The notes under the pieces are model-generated. The model had not been told where the DNA came from. It saw only the letters and a program-made list of their open reading frames with translations, and ran no database searches. Positions 46,219 through 56,263 of a stretch of DNA of 64,000 nt are shown piece after piece (within the stretch, counting starts at the first letter, position 1; each line of letters opens with the position of its first letter). The translations under genes and the position numbers were made by a program. Source of the DNA: Pseudozobellia sp. WGM2 (GTDB lineage: Bacteria; Bacteroidota; Bacteroidia; Flavobacteriales; Flavobacteriaceae); contig NZ_JADNYK010000008.1 of assembly GCF_017810075.1 (NCBI RefSeq), positions 124,001 through 188,000 on the forward strand. Reading direction: 5' to 3'.

Positions 46219-46791
46219 ATGACTTCAGAAACAATTATCAGTATTTTTTTAGGTGTAGGATTGGCCGCTTCGGTCGGTTTTCGGGTGTTTTTACCACTTT
46301 TCGCCCTTAGTCTAGCGGCTTATTTCGATATGTGGCAGCTTAATGACAGCTGGCAATGGATCGGTAGCTTGGCGGCAGTATTGACTTTAGGGGTTGCCAC
46401 CCTTGTTGAAATCTTTGCATATTTTATTCCTTGGGTTGATAATCTTTTAGATAGTTTTGCCGTTCCTTTGGCGGCTATAGCGGGTACCGCGGTTATGGTA
46501 TCTACCGTAGCTAATTTGGATCCTTTGGTAACATGGTCTTTGGCCATTATTGCTGGTGGAGGTACTGCAACCGCTATAAAAGGGGCGGGAGCAACAAGTC
46601 GAATGGCATCTACTGCCACTACGGGGGGGCTGGGCAACCCTATAGTTTCAACAGTAGAAACAGGTACGGCAATGGTTGTGACCGCTGCATCGATTTTTAT
46701 GCCCATTCTGGCTGCTGTTTTGGTCATAGGTATTCTGGTCATAATTTTTAGAATTTACCGAAGATTGCGACCTAGGAACGATATGAAATGA
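46219..46791 (+). CDS. DUF4126 membrane protein
   Basis: The 190-residue integral membrane protein, starting at the ATG at 46219, has five or six helices rich in Ala and Gly. It contains the DUF4126 features SVGFRVFLPLFALSLAAYF near the N terminus and ATAIKGAGATSRMASTATTG in the middle. No function is known for the family. The gene is alone; kdsB begins 79 bases later without a visible terminator. Confidence 0.8.
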   Translation: MTSETIISIFLGVGLAASVGFRVFLPLFALSLAAYFDMWQLNDSWQWIGSLAAVLTLGVATLVEIFAYFIPWVDNLLDSFAVPLAAIAGTAVMVSTVANLDPLVTWSLAIIAGGGTATAIKGAGATSRMASTATTGGLGNPIVSTVETGTAMVVTAASIFMPILAAVLVIGILVIIFRIYRRLRPRNDMK

Positions 46792-46870
46792 AAAGTGTTA
46801 AATGAAATGTATACGGTTTAGAGGTTATCATACATTTCAGGTGAATAGAAATTAAAATTTATTTAAGATT

Positions 46871-47599
46871 TTGAAAATCATAGCTATGATTCCGGCCCGT
46901 TACGCGGCCTCTAGATTTCCTGCAAAACTAATGCAAGATTTATCGGGTAAACCGGTTATTCTCAGAACTTACGAAGCTGCTCTAAGAACTGAGCTTTTTG
47001 ACGAGGTTTATGTGGTAACCGATAGCGATGTTATCTTTGATACCATAACGGCAGCTGGTGGTAAAGCTATTATGAGTATTAAGGAACACGATTGTGGCAG
47101 TGACCGAATTGCCGAGGCCGTTACCGATATGAATGTTGACATCATAGTAAACGTGCAAGGTGATGAACCTTTTACAAATAGGGAAAGCCTCAAAGGTGTG
47201 CTTGAAGTATTTCGTAATGACGATAAGCTTGAAATTGATTTGGCTTCATTAATGGTTCGCATTACAGATGATGAAGAAATCAAAAACCCAAATACGGTGA
47301 AGGTAATCGTAGACCACCGAAATTTTGCACTTTACTTTTCAAGATCACCAATACCTTATCCAAGAAATACAGAGTCTGATATTCTTTATTACAAACATAA
47401 AGGTATCTATGCTTTTCGTAAGAGTGCCTTGATGGATTTTCACCGTTTACCTATGTTACCGCTAGAGGCAACTGAGAAAATTGAGGCCATACGATATTTG
47501 GAATATGGTAAAAAAATTAAAATGGTCGAAACCAATGTCACAGGTATCGAAATCGATACGCCAGATGACCTAGAAAAGGCACAAAAAGCATGGAAGTAG
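46871..47599 (+). CDS. kdsB: 3-deoxy-manno-octulosonate cytidylyltransferase
   Basis: KdsB activates Kdo (or 8-amino-Kdo) with CTP for LPS inner-core assembly. The 242-residue protein has the N-terminal [14 protein letters not shown] nucleotide site, [18 protein letters not shown] and VNVQGDEPF, then SRSPIPYP and the C-terminal [19 protein letters not shown]. Translation starts at a TTG at 46871, which keeps the first beta strand ([10 protein letters not shown]); the nearest ATG would delete it. It overlaps the following HAD gene by ten bases. The presence of a KdnB-like gene nearby suggests that 8-amino-Kdo may be a substrate. Confidence 0.95.
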   Translation: MKIIAMIPARYAASRFPAKLMQDLSGKPVILRTYEAALRTELFDEVYVVTDSDVIFDTITAAGGKAIMSIKEHDCGSDRIAEAVTDMNVDIIVNVQGDEPFTNRESLKGVLEVFRNDDKLEIDLASLMVRITDDEEIKNPNTVKVIVDHRNFALYFSRSPIPYPRNTESDILYYKHKGIYAFRKSALMDFHRLPMLPLEATEKIEAIRYLEYGKKIKMVETNVTGIEIDTPDDLEKAQKAWK

Positions 47600-48291
47600 A
47601 TTATAGCACTATAAAGGTAATCGGTTTCGATGCCGATGATACCTTATGGGTAAACGAAACATATTTTAGAGATACGGAAGAGAGGTTTGCCAGTCTTTTA
47701 GAAGGGTACGAGACCAAAAATAAAATAGACCAAGAGCTCTTTAAAATGGAAATCAAGAACCTTGAACTTTATGGTTACGGTATCAAGGGCTTTGTACTCT
47801 CTATGGTAGAATCTGCACTTGAGCTTTCGAACAATCAAGTCTCACAGCAAACTATTGGTGAAATTTTAGACTTGGGAAAAAAGATGTTGCTTGAACCGGT
47901 TGAACTACTTGATGATGTGAAAACCGTTTTAGAGCAATTAAAAGATGATTATCGTTTAATCGTTTTGACAAAAGGCGATCTTTTAGACCAAGAACGAAAA
48001 CTAGAAAAATCGGGTTTATCAGCATATTTTCATCACGTTGAAGTATTGAGCGACAAAAAGGAAGATAATTACAGTCAACTGCTCGAACATTTACAAATCG
48101 ATGTCAAAGATTTTTTAATGATCGGTAATTCGTTGAAGTCTGATGTACTTCCTTTAATAAATATTGGCGCGCAGGCGGTACATGTTCCTTTTCATACAAC
48201 TTGGCAGCACGAAGAAGTGAAGGTCGAAGAGAACAATTATCGTTATTTGAAAATTAGTAAACTCTCAGATATATTGGAATACCTGAAATAA
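47590..48291 (+). CDS. HAD hydrolase, YjjG-like
   Basis: The 233-residue haloacid dehalogenase-type phosphatase has the nucleophile motif [10 protein letters not shown] (DxD), motif II as RLIVLTKGD and the late acidic motif [13 protein letters not shown] helical cap lies between residues 20 and 95. This layout fits the YjjG/nucleotidase-like group and not KdsC, which is shorter and capless. Ten bases of overlap with kdsB and position before kdnB hint at a phosphatase role in the same sugar pathway, but its substrate is open. Confidence 0.85.
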   Translation: MEVDYSTIKVIGFDADDTLWVNETYFRDTEERFASLLEGYETKNKIDQELFKMEIKNLELYGYGIKGFVLSMVESALELSNNQVSQQTIGEILDLGKKMLLEPVELLDDVKTVLEQLKDDYRLIVLTKGDLLDQERKLEKSGLSAYFHHVEVLSDKKEDNYSQLLEHLQIDVKDFLMIGNSLKSDVLPLINIGAQAVHVPFHTTWQHEEVKVEENNYRYLKISKLSDILEYLK

Positions 48292-48298
48292 GAGAGAC

Positions 48299-48324
48299 AA
48301 GAAGTAGCATATCTTCTTTTTTTT
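48299..48324 (+). terminator. terminator after the HAD gene
   Basis: AAGAAG / CTTCTT stem with an eight-base loop and a run of T within and after the right arm, before kdnB. The short stem makes it a modest terminator. Confidence 0.5.
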
Positions 48325-48351
48325 AGAGGATAAAAATTATGATCATTGCAT

Positions 48352-49479
48352 ATGGAGTTTAATAAAGATTTGGGAATACAGCAAGTTGCTTTCACCGAGA
48401 AAACGAACTATAAGAACTTTCCTATGGTGCCCCGCGTTATTTTTGGTAAAGGTAGTTTTGACCAATTGGGCGATATTTTGCTTCCCAAGAGAAAACATTC
48501 AGATGCACCTTTTATTTTTTTGGTCGACGATGTTTTCGAAGGAAAAGAGTTGGCCAACCGCATACCCTTACTTTTCAATGATCAGATTATATTCATTTCG
48601 GCAGATGAAGAGCCAAAAACCAGTCAGGTAGACGCGCTAGTAGAAATGATAAGAAAAGAATATAGTGAATTACCGTCGGGTATTGTCGGCATTGGTGGAG
48701 GAACCTTAATGGATCTCGCCAAAGCGGTTTCAATTTTATTGACTAACCGCGGCGGTTCTTCAGAATATCAGGGTTGGGACCTCGTCAATAAACCATCGGT
48801 TTACCATGTAGGTATTCCTACAATCAGCGGTACTGGGGCAGAAGTTTCGAGAACTACCGTTTTGTTGGGCCCAGAAAAAAAATTAGGAATCAACTCCGAT
48901 TTCACCACTTTCGATCAAGTAGTCTTAGACCCAGATTTGACCCAAGGGGTATCAAAAGAACAGTGGTTTTACACGGGTATGGACTGCTTTATCCATTGTA
49001 TAGAATCTCTGGACGGCACTTATTTGAACGCCTTTAGTCAAAGTTACGGCGAGAAGGCCCTCGAACTTTGCAAAGAGGTTTATCTTGGTGATATATCCGA
49101 AGAGGAGTCACGTGAGAAATTGATGATGGCTTCTTGGCATGGTGGTATGAGTATCGCCTACTCACAAGTAGGGGTGGCCCATGCCATGAGTTATGGTCTG
49201 GGTTATGTATTGGGGGTAAGGCACGGTATAGGTAATTGCTTGGTTTTTCAACACCTTCAAGAGTTTTACCCTGAAGGTGTAGCCCTATTTAAAGAGATGC
49301 AGAACAAACATGGAATCATTATGCCAAAGGGAATATGTTCAAACTTGAGCGATGAGCAATTTGATATCATGGTTTCGGTATCATTGGCAATGGGACCGCT
49401 ATGGGAAAATGCCTTGGGAACGTCTTGGCGTGAAATTATTACTGCGGAAAAGCTACAGGCAATTTACAGGAAAATTTAA
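48352..49479 (+). CDS. kdnB: iron-containing dehydrogenase, probable Kdo 8-oxidase KdnB
   Basis: The 375-residue protein is a group III iron-containing dehydrogenase: NAD loop GIGGGTLMDLAKAVSI, ISGTGAEVSRTTVL, and metal ligands in MDCFIHCIES and GVAHAMSYGLGYVLGVRHG. The N-terminal TNYKNFPMVPRVIFGKGSFDQ block resembles KdnB, the enzyme that oxidises Kdo at C8 before transamination to 8-amino-Kdo. Its position three genes after kdsB supports this. KdnA, the aminotransferase partner, is not in the window. A general alcohol dehydrogenase remains possible, but the context is specific. I chose the ATG at 48352. Confidence 0.75.
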   Translation: MEFNKDLGIQQVAFTEKTNYKNFPMVPRVIFGKGSFDQLGDILLPKRKHSDAPFIFLVDDVFEGKELANRIPLLFNDQIIFISADEEPKTSQVDALVEMIRKEYSELPSGIVGIGGGTLMDLAKAVSILLTNRGGSSEYQGWDLVNKPSVYHVGIPTISGTGAEVSRTTVLLGPEKKLGINSDFTTFDQVVLDPDLTQGVSKEQWFYTGMDCFIHCIESLDGTYLNAFSQSYGEKALELCKEVYLGDISEEESREKLMMASWHGGMSIAYSQVGVAHAMSYGLGYVLGVRHGIGNCLVFQHLQEFYPEGVALFKEMQNKHGIIMPKGICSNLSDEQFDIMVSVSLAMGPLWENALGTSWREIITAEKLQAIYRKI

Positions 49480-49542
49480 ACCCTGTTTTAATCTTATCGG
49501 AATACACCCTAATATCACCTAATCAATTTAAGAATCTGAACT

Positions 49543-50073
49543 GTGCAAAAACTGGCCCATTTAATTTTTAATAATATTCTGGGCTGGAAAATGGTGGGAG
49601 AATTTCCTGCACATTTGAACAAGTTTGTTATTGCGGTAGTGCCTCATACCAGTTATGCAGATTTTTTTTTAGGCGTACTCGTTCGTGCCGTTTGGAGCGA
49701 ACCCATTAATTGGATAGGGAAAAGTAGTTTGTTCAAACCTCCATTCGGATGGTTTTTTAGGTGGATGGGCGGTGCACCGATTGATCGCAGCAAAAAGAAC
49801 GATACTGTGACTGCCACGGCCAAAATATTTGAAGAAAGGGATTTGTTCCGACTGACTATTGCGCCTGAAGGAACCCGAAAGAAGGTAGCCCAATGGAAAA
49901 CTGGGTTTTATTATATTGCCAAGACGGCACAAGTTCCGATTGTGCTCGTAGCTTTCGATTATGGCAAAAAACAGATTAAAATTTCTGAACCATTTTTTCC
50001 TACAGATAATAAAGAACTAGACTTTGAGCTTTATGAAAAGTTTTTTGAAGGGGTAGAGGGCTTCTATAAATAA
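49543..50073 (+). CDS. 1-acyl-sn-glycerol-3-phosphate acyltransferase-like protein
   Basis: The 176-residue product starts at a GTG and contains the PlsC motifs: VPHTSYADFF (HxxxxD, with Thr-Ser-Tyr in place of the usual residues), GGAPIDR and IAPEGTRKK. This is a short stand-alone acyltransferase of the kind that acylates glycerophospholipids or ornithine-type lipids in Bacteroidetes. The acceptor cannot be read from the sequence. It lies about 60 bases after kdnB, consistent with an envelope lipid/LPS locus. Confidence 0.85.
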   Translation: MQKLAHLIFNNILGWKMVGEFPAHLNKFVIAVVPHTSYADFFLGVLVRAVWSEPINWIGKSSLFKPPFGWFFRWMGGAPIDRSKKNDTVTATAKIFEERDLFRLTIAPEGTRKKVAQWKTGFYYIAKTAQVPIVLVAFDYGKKQIKISEPFFPTDNKELDFELYEKFFEGVEGFYK

Positions 50074-50471
50074 CTTTTCCTTTTGTACTGCGAAACAAAA
50101 GCATCTTTATTTTCTATTAAGAAAATCTGTCTTTTAAGTTTACCCTATTCTTTTATTTTCCAATCTGCGATATAGTATAAGTTTCTTGTGATGATTTGAA
50201 ACCATATATCCATTGAAAGTTCTCTGTATGTATGCCAAAATGAGTATTTCAATTTTTTCAAATTTTCAAATTTATATTAGCAGTAGATATTACTTAGTTG
50301 CTTAGTATAATGTGTGTTGCCTTCTTCGATTGATTAAAGTAAGCCTTGGGTAGAATTATGATTTTTTCTCATTAGGTCGAATATATTTGTTGTTTACCTG
50401 AGCAATAATGGGTGTCGGAATTTGAACGTTTATTTTGCTCTATCAATACTATTCAACCAAATTAACACTAC
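50074..50471. other. 398-base intergenic region before the malectin mosaic
   Basis: AT-rich, with no open frame, RNA gene or repeat that I can recognise. A TATATTTG box at 50382-50389 fits the -7 consensus but lacks a well-spaced -33 TTG. If used, the leader of the downstream gene is about 75 bases. Confidence 0.4.
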
Positions 50472-53400
50472 ATGAAAAAAGTTCTACTTTTCTTTGTATT
50501 TCTATCGTTTTCGTTCAGTTCACTTCTAGCACAAAATTCAAATTCTTATAGTGATTTTGCACTGAGAATTAATAGTGGGGGAAGTGAATCAAACTATTCC
50601 GGATTATCGTATTCAAATGATTTCGGATATGATTCGGGCAGTACTTTAAGACGATCACAAACCGGCTTACCGGAACCTTACCAGAGTTTTAGATACAGCC
50701 GAAGTCAGCAAATGGGCTATGACATTCCTTTAGAAGATGGCGAGTACACCGTAAATTTACATTTTGCAGAACTCTGGTTCGGTGCAACAGGTGGAGGCTC
50801 CGGTGGGGTAGGTAGCAGAGTTTTTGATGTCAATATTGAGGGTGTTTTGGTTGAAAACAACCTTGACGTATTTGCCGAAGTAGGAGCAGAAAATATATTG
50901 GTGAAATCATACTCGGTAATAGTTAGTGATGGTAAATTGAATATTGATTTTGATTCCAGAAATGAGGTAGGAGGTGAAAGACATCCAATAATTAATGCTA
51001 TTGAAATATTAGGCATAGAAGAAGATGATGAAGAAAATATGCGCCCATTTATCACCACATGGAAAACGGATAATCCCGGAAGTTCATCTGACAATCAAAT
51101 AATGATTCCCACTAACCCCAATGAACATTATTTTTATAGTGTTAGTTGGGGAGATGGCACAACAGACGATGGTGTTACTGGTGATATTACGCACACCTAT
51201 GCTCAACAGGGCACGTATCAAGTAGCTATTTCAGGCAATTTCCCATCGATTACTTTTGGCATGTCGGGTATTGGCGATAGAGACAAGATAATTGATATTG
51301 TACAATGGGGAGATATTACTTGGCAAACTTTTGAATCATCATTCTTAGGGTGTAGAAATATGAGTATTAGCGCTGTTGATTCACCAAATTTATCCCAGGT
51401 TAAATCTTTGAATAAAGCTTTTTACAGAGCAGCGTCTCTTCCTAACAATGGACATTTCACAAATTGGGATGTTTCGAACATTGAAGATATGTCCGAACTT
51501 TTTTCAGAAACTTCATTTAACCAAGATATAAGTAATTGGGACATTGGCAAAGTTAAAACTACTTACGCAATGTTTTATCAAACCCCATTTAACCAATATA
51601 TAGGTAATTGGGATACTTCAAGTTTAGAGTACATGCGCCAAATGTTTATGGGTTCTCAGTTCAATCAATATATTGGCAATTGGGATGTTTCGAAGGTTCG
51701 TAATTTTGAACAAATGTTTACTCGAACACCTTTTAATCAAAATATCGGAGGTTGGGATATGAGCTCGGCTACTGATATCCGGTCAATGTTTCAGAATACA
51801 CCTTTTAATCAAGATATAGGTAATTGGGATGTAGGTAAAGTTGAAAGAATGGCATACTTGTTCGAAAATGCGAGTAGTTTTAACCAAGATATTGGTTCGT
51901 GGAATGTTGCGAACGTCAAATATGCACAGGGAATGTTTCGCGATGCAATTTCATTTAATCAAGATTTATCCAATTGGAATACACAAAGTCTGATAATTGC
52001 CCAACAGATGTTTAAAGGAAGTAATTCTTTCAATCAAGATTTGGGCTCTTGGAATATTGAGAACGTTACCGATATGAGAGATATGTTCACCGGCATAACC
52101 TTATCTCTAAATAACTATGACAGTATCTTAAATAATTGGTCAAGCCAAAATGTACAAAGTTCGGTTGAATTTGGTGGTGGAAATAGCCAATATTGCGAAT
52201 CTCAAGAGGCAAGGCAAAGTTTGAAAGATAATCTTGGTTGGGTCCTTGTTGACGGTGGGAAAATTGATGATTGCGATTTAAGCAATCCGAATGTCGACTT
52301 TGCTCTCCGTTTTAATACAGGCGGGGATCATGTTGTTAACGATGGAGATAATTTTCTGGCGGACAATAATTTTGTCGGGAGTTCCAACGTCCTTAAAAGA
52401 CCGCAAACCGGCTTACCAGAGCCTTACCAGAGTTTTAGATACAGCCGAAGTCAGCAAATGGGCTATGACATTCCTTTAGAAGATGGCGAGTACACCGTAA
52501 ATCTTTATTTCGCAGAACTCTGGTTCGGAGCAACAGGTGGAGGCTCCGGTGGGGTAGGTAGCAGAGTTTTTGATGTCAAAATTGAAAATGAACTTAGAGA
52601 AGATAACTTAGATGTATTTGCTGAGGTTGGGGCAGAAACCGTTCTTTCTAAAAGGTATACGGTAACCGTTTCTGATGGTGTTCTCGATATTGATTTTTCT
52701 GCTTTAGAAGAGGACGGTGGCAATAGACACCCAATTCTTAATGCTATTGAGATTTTAGGGCAGCAAGTTCAAACGGAAGAACTGGCTTTGGAAGCTATAC
52801 CAAATTTAACAAACGACATTAATAGTGAAATAGATTTGAACATAATAGTTTCAGGTGGAAACCCGAATGAAGGTTTCGTATTTGCAATTTCCGGTCAACC
52901 TGATGGCCTAACTATCGACCCTTCATCCGGTAGGCTATCGGGAATAATAGATGAAGCTGCTACCCGAGGTGGTGAAAATAAGAATGGAATTCATGATGTG
53001 AAAATTACCGTTTCTCAACAGGGGTCTGCAGATGTTTCGACATTCTTTAGTTGGACTATTACTAACCCTTCTTGTGAATGGACGGAATTGGCCGACTCAA
53101 ACATAGAGCGGTTTGAAGGAGTCAGTCAAAAAATTGGGAATAAATTATATGTTTTAGGAGGTTTCAAAACAGGAATAAAAGTTGTTCCTGAAACTGAAAT
53201 TTACAATGTTGATACCAATGAATGGCAAATTGGCGCATCTATGCCCTTACCGGTCACCCATACTGCTGCGGTTGCTACCGGTGATGAAATTTGGCTCGTT
53301 GGTGGTTTTGCCGGTGATAACCCTGGAGTGGCGACTGATTTGGTACAAATTTATAATGTACTTACCGATACTTGGAGAATGGGCCCAAAATTGCCAAGGG

Positions 53401-55043
53401 AAATGGGTTCTGGGGCTGTGGCTCTTTTGGGGAATAAAATTTATCATTTTGGTGGACTTTTACCTGATAGAAAAACCGTTGTGGGGGATCATATGGTTTT
53501 AGATTTAACCAATGAAGAAAATGGTTGGTCAAATCTTAAACCTATGCCTGAGCCTCGAAATCACCATAGTGGTATTGCGTTGAACGGGCTTGTTTATGCC
53601 ATAGGTGGACAGGTAGGGCATGACGGACCGCGTTATGACACTAAATTTGTTCATGCATATAATCCGGAAACTGATGAATGGACTCGTCTGACAGACTTGG
53701 CCAGACCTAGGTCACATTTTAAGGGAGCGACCACATGGCACAACGGAAAAATTATTATAACGGGTGGAGTTGAGAATGGTGAAGTAATCGGTGATATTTC
53801 TGAATATGACTCAAAAACTAACCAGTGGAAAGAGATTTGTAAACTTCCGGGAAATGGTTTGGAAGAAGCGGCTGTTCAATCTTTTGATGACCATCTCATT
53901 GTGGCGGGTGGTAGACCTATAACCCACAGTAATACGATTATAGATCAAACTATTTCTATGCCCTTATCAACCAATTTAATGTTGGCTCCTATGGCCAGTG
54001 CCGGGCCAGATTTAGATGTTAACCTTTCTCAGAATAATATTGTGATACAAGGGGCAGGTAACGATCCAGATGGGGGCTTTGTGGTTTATCAATGGTCACA
54101 AATTAGCGGGCCAAATAGCGCAATTCTTAATGGGTCGAGAAGTAACGAATTGAATGTTTCTGGCTTAACAATAGGTTCATATGTTTTTAGAGTTACGGTA
54201 ATGGATGATGAAAACGATATGGCCTTTGATACCGTCACTGTAAATGTGAGTGGCGAAGATGATTTTGTCCTTAATGTCAATGCGGGTGGAGATACTGCTT
54301 CTTATGATAATAAAGAGTTTATAGAAGATACTTACTATTCAACAGGTAGCACATTATACAGACCACAAACAGGTCTCCCAGAACCTTATAGTACTTTTAG
54401 ATATAGTCGCTCACAGCAAATGAGTTACGATATCCCTCTGGAAAATGGCGAGTATGACGTTAACCTCTATTTTGCCGAACTCTGGTTTGGTGCCACCGGT
54501 GGAGGTTCTGGTGGAGCGGGAAAACGTGTTTTTGATGTAAGCATCGAGGGTAATTTGGCCGAAGATAATCTTGATATTTATGCTGAGGTAGGTGCGGAGG
54601 CCATTCTGGTCAAGAGTCATACGGTTGTTGTTTCCGACGGGGTTTTAAATATAGGTTTTGATTCGCGTGATGCTGTTGGTGGTAAACGTCATCCAATAAT
54701 TAATGCGATTGAAATAAAGGGTACATCAAATTCAAGTTCGGCAAAAGAGAATAACAGTAAGACCCAACCAACAAACTTTATGGCAAAGGTCAATGAAATG
54801 AATCTTTACCCGAACCAGGCTTCAGAAATAGTTTACATCTATTTTAATCAAGAGACTACGGTATCGTCCATAGCTATATATGATATGTCTGGACGTTTAC
54901 TTGAATCCTTTCAACCTAACTCGAACAAATTGGGTGATGCATATGCCATAGATGTATCCCTTTATCCGAAAGGGCAGTATTTGATAAAGACTTTGGATCG
55001 AAATGGTAAGTCTTATACCGAAATTCTAATGGTTCAGCACTGA
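50472..55043 (+). CDS. secreted malectin/BspA/kelch mosaic protein with T9SS signal
   Basis: The 1523-residue protein has a signal peptide (about 1-21) and, in order: a malectin-like domain (28-185), a PKD-like segment (about 195-260), BspA-like DUF285 repeats (about 330-560, FNQDIGNWDVSKV type, some ten copies of about 24 residues), a second malectin (608-760), a He_PIG/cadherin-like Ig domain (775-865), kelch repeats forming a propeller (870-1145, ETEIYNVDTNEW, MGSGAVALLGNKIYHFGG), a REJ/PKD domain (1177-1262), a third malectin (1265-1417) and a type IX secretion C-terminal domain (1443-1523). Malectin domains bind di-glucose or similar sugars; BspA repeats occur in surface adhesins. It is most likely a carbohydrate-binding surface or released protein. 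Confidence 0.85.
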   Translation: MKKVLLFFVFLSFSFSSLLAQNSNSYSDFALRINSGGSESNYSGLSYSNDFGYDSGSTLRRSQTGLPEPYQSFRYSRSQQMGYDIPLEDGEYTVNLHFAELWFGATGGGSGGVGSRVFDVNIEGVLVENNLDVFAEVGAENILVKSYSVIVSDGKLNIDFDSRNEVGGERHPIINAIEILGIEEDDEENMRPFITTWKTDNPGSSSDNQIMIPTNPNEHYFYSVSWGDGTTDDGVTGDITHTYAQQGTYQVAISGNFPSITFGMSGIGDRDKIIDIVQWGDITWQTFESSFLGCRNMSISAVDSPNLSQVKSLNKAFYRAASLPNNGHFTNWDVSNIEDMSELFSETSFNQDISNWDIGKVKTTYAMFYQTPFNQYIGNWDTSSLEYMRQMFMGSQFNQYIGNWDVSKVRNFEQMFTRTPFNQNIGGWDMSSATDIRSMFQNTPFNQDIGNWDVGKVERMAYLFENASSFNQDIGSWNVANVKYAQGMFRDAISFNQDLSNWNTQSLIIAQQMFKGSNSFNQDLGSWNIENVTDMRDMFTGITLSLNNYDSILNNWSSQNVQSSVEFGGGNSQYCESQEARQSLKDNLGWVLVDGGKIDDCDLSNPNVDFALRFNTGGDHVVNDGDNFLADNNFVGSSNVLKRPQTGLPEPYQSFRYSRSQQMGYDIPLEDGEYTVNLYFAELWFGATGGGSGGVGSRVFDVKIENELREDNLDVFAEVGAETVLSKRYTVTVSDGVLDIDFSALEEDGGNRHPILNAIEILGQQVQTEELALEAIPNLTNDINSEIDLNIIVSGGNPNEGFVFAISGQPDGLTIDPSSGRLSGIIDEAATRGGENKNGIHDVKITVSQQGSADVSTFFSWTITNPSCEWTELADSNIERFEGVSQKIGNKLYVLGGFKTGIKVVPETEIYNVDTNEWQIGASMPLPVTHTAAVATGDEIWLVGGFAGDNPGVATDLVQIYNVLTDTWRMGPKLPREMGSGAVALLGNKIYHFGGLLPDRKTVVGDHMVLDLTNEENGWSNLKPMPEPRNHHSGIALNGLVYAIGGQVGHDGPRYDTKFVHAYNPETDEWTRLTDLARPRSHFKGATTWHNGKIIITGGVENGEVIGDISEYDSKTNQWKEICKLPGNGLEEAAVQSFDDHLIVAGGRPITHSNTIIDQTISMPLSTNLMLAPMASAGPDLDVNLSQNNIVIQGAGNDPDGGFVVYQWSQISGPNSAILNGSRSNELNVSGLTIGSYVFRVTVMDDENDMAFDTVTVNVSGEDDFVLNVNAGGDTASYDNKEFIEDTYYSTGSTLYRPQTGLPEPYSTFRYSRSQQMSYDIPLENGEYDVNLYFAELWFGATGGGSGGAGKRVFDVSIEGNLAEDNLDIYAEVGAEAILVKSHTVVVSDGVLNIGFDSRDAVGGKRHPIINAIEIKGTSNSSSAKENNSKTQPTNFMAKVNEMNLYPNQASEIVYIYFNQETTVSSIAIYDMSGRLLESFQPNSNKLGDAYAIDVSLYPKGQYLIKTLDRNGKSYTEILMVQH
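50658..50838 (+). repeat. malectin-coding DNA repeat, copy 1
   Basis: This 181-base segment in the first malectin domain is nearly the same as 52404-52584 in the second; I count about eight differences by eye. The third malectin domain encodes a very similar protein with clearly diverged DNA. Confidence 0.85.
52404..52584 (+). repeat. malectin-coding DNA repeat, copy 2
   Basis: Direct-repeat partner of 50658-50838, in the same frame and 1.75 kb away. Recombination between the copies would delete the BspA-like repeats and leave a fused open frame. Confidence 0.85.
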
Positions 55044-55068
55044 TAAATAACCAACCAAGATTAAGAAA

Positions 55069-55090
55069 GAGGCCCTTTGGCCTCTTTTTT
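55069..55090 (+). terminator. terminator after the malectin mosaic gene
   Basis: GAGGCC / GGCCTC stem with a four-base loop directly followed by six T. Confidence 0.82.
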
Positions 55091-55188
55091 CGTTTCTGAG
55101 GTTCGATAAAATGCTCTTTTTTTTAACATATTTTTTAAAACCTACACAGTGAACCTTCGTAGATATGGGCAAATAAAAACACAATACA

Positions 55189-56223
55189 ATGATTAAAAAT
55201 TTTTTGAAATTCGGATATATTGTTGCCCTAGGTTCAATACTTATGGTTTCATGTGATAGCGATGATGACGACGTAAATGATATGGAAGAGCCTGTAATGG
55301 AATCTGCAAAATTATTTGCATCGAACAATAGTGATGGTAACGTAACGGTTTATGACATGGTCAGCGGAGAGGTGAGTACTCTGACTACTGCTTCTGCTGC
55401 AGCAGAAGGAATTTATTATTACGATGATACTGATGAAATTATTCAAGCTTCTAGATCTTCGAATCAATTGAATGTATTCGCTGATATTTCTAGTTTGGTT
55501 TTAAATGCAACGATTTCTGCAACTGTTTCCAGTTCTGCACATTTAGAAAGTCCCAGGGATATCGCCGTTAAAGACGATATTATCGTGGTTGCCGATAATG
55601 CTGATGTTGACGGAAATGAAGATACTGCTGATGGCCGCCTTTTTATATATACACGAAGTAATGGCGAGATTTCTTTAAGAAATGTGGTTACAACTGAATT
55701 CGCCCTTTGGGGAATTGAATTTGTAGGTGATGATTTATATGCCGTAGTCGATAAGACCAACGAATTGGCCGTGTTTACAAGCTTTACTGCTTCAAATACA
55801 GCTGATGCTACTGTGAGTGCTTCAAAGAGAGTGGCAATTGAAGGTATCGTAAGAACACATGGTTTGGCCTATGATAATGGCACTATGATCTTGACCGATG
55901 TGGGTGATGCAGCTTCTGATTCTGATGGTGCATTTCATATTGTAGCCGATTTCGATTCAAAATTTAATAGTGTTGCAGATGGTGGTACGATGGCCATGGC
56001 CAATAACCAAGTGAGGGTTGCCGGTTCTGGTACTTTCTTGGGTAATCCGGTTTCTGCAGAATATGATGCGGTTTCCAATACGGTATTTATCGCTGAGGCT
56101 GCTAATGGTGGAGGACGTGTATTGACGTATTCAAATGCTAATGCGGGTGGTGATATCGCTCCATCGACCAACAGTACTTTGTCAAAAGCTTCATCACTAT
56201 ATTTTTATAGCGCTGCGCAATAA
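55189..56223 (+). CDS. lipoprotein with beta-propeller-like repeats
   Basis: The 344-residue product begins with a lipoprotein signal (GSILMVSC, Cys about 22) and an acidic linker (DSDDDDVNDMEEP). The rest is a series of strands with repeated phrases such as LFASNNSDGNVTVYDM, RDIAVKDDIIVVADNA, LWGIEFVGDDLYAVVDK and GLAYDNGTMILTDVGDA. These resemble YncE/NHL-type propeller blades. Such lipoproteins are common in Bacteroidetes as surface-bound or periplasmic binding proteins. No ligand can be named. It is a single-gene unit between two terminators. Confidence 0.72.
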   Translation: MIKNFLKFGYIVALGSILMVSCDSDDDDVNDMEEPVMESAKLFASNNSDGNVTVYDMVSGEVSTLTTASAAAEGIYYYDDTDEIIQASRSSNQLNVFADISSLVLNATISATVSSSAHLESPRDIAVKDDIIVVADNADVDGNEDTADGRLFIYTRSNGEISLRNVVTTEFALWGIEFVGDDLYAVVDKTNELAVFTSFTASNTADATVSASKRVAIEGIVRTHGLAYDNGTMILTDVGDAASDSDGAFHIVADFDSKFNSVADGGTMAMANNQVRVAGSGTFLGNPVSAEYDAVSNTVFIAEAANGGGRVLTYSNANAGGDIAPSTNSTLSKASSLYFYSAAQ

Positions 56224-56263
56224 AATAATTTATTAGGTTGTTTTAGGTTTTTAGTTAGTAGTT

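Noticed and set aside
46320-46742. 140-codon minus-strand frame
   Set aside because: Antisense to the DUF4126 membrane gene; the long frame reflects the Ala/Gly-rich composition of the real gene.
47590-48291. The HAD gene as KdsC (Kdo-8-phosphate phosphatase)
   Set aside because: KdsC is shorter and lacks the helical cap seen here; the motifs fit a YjjG-like phosphatase better, although a role in the same pathway is possible.
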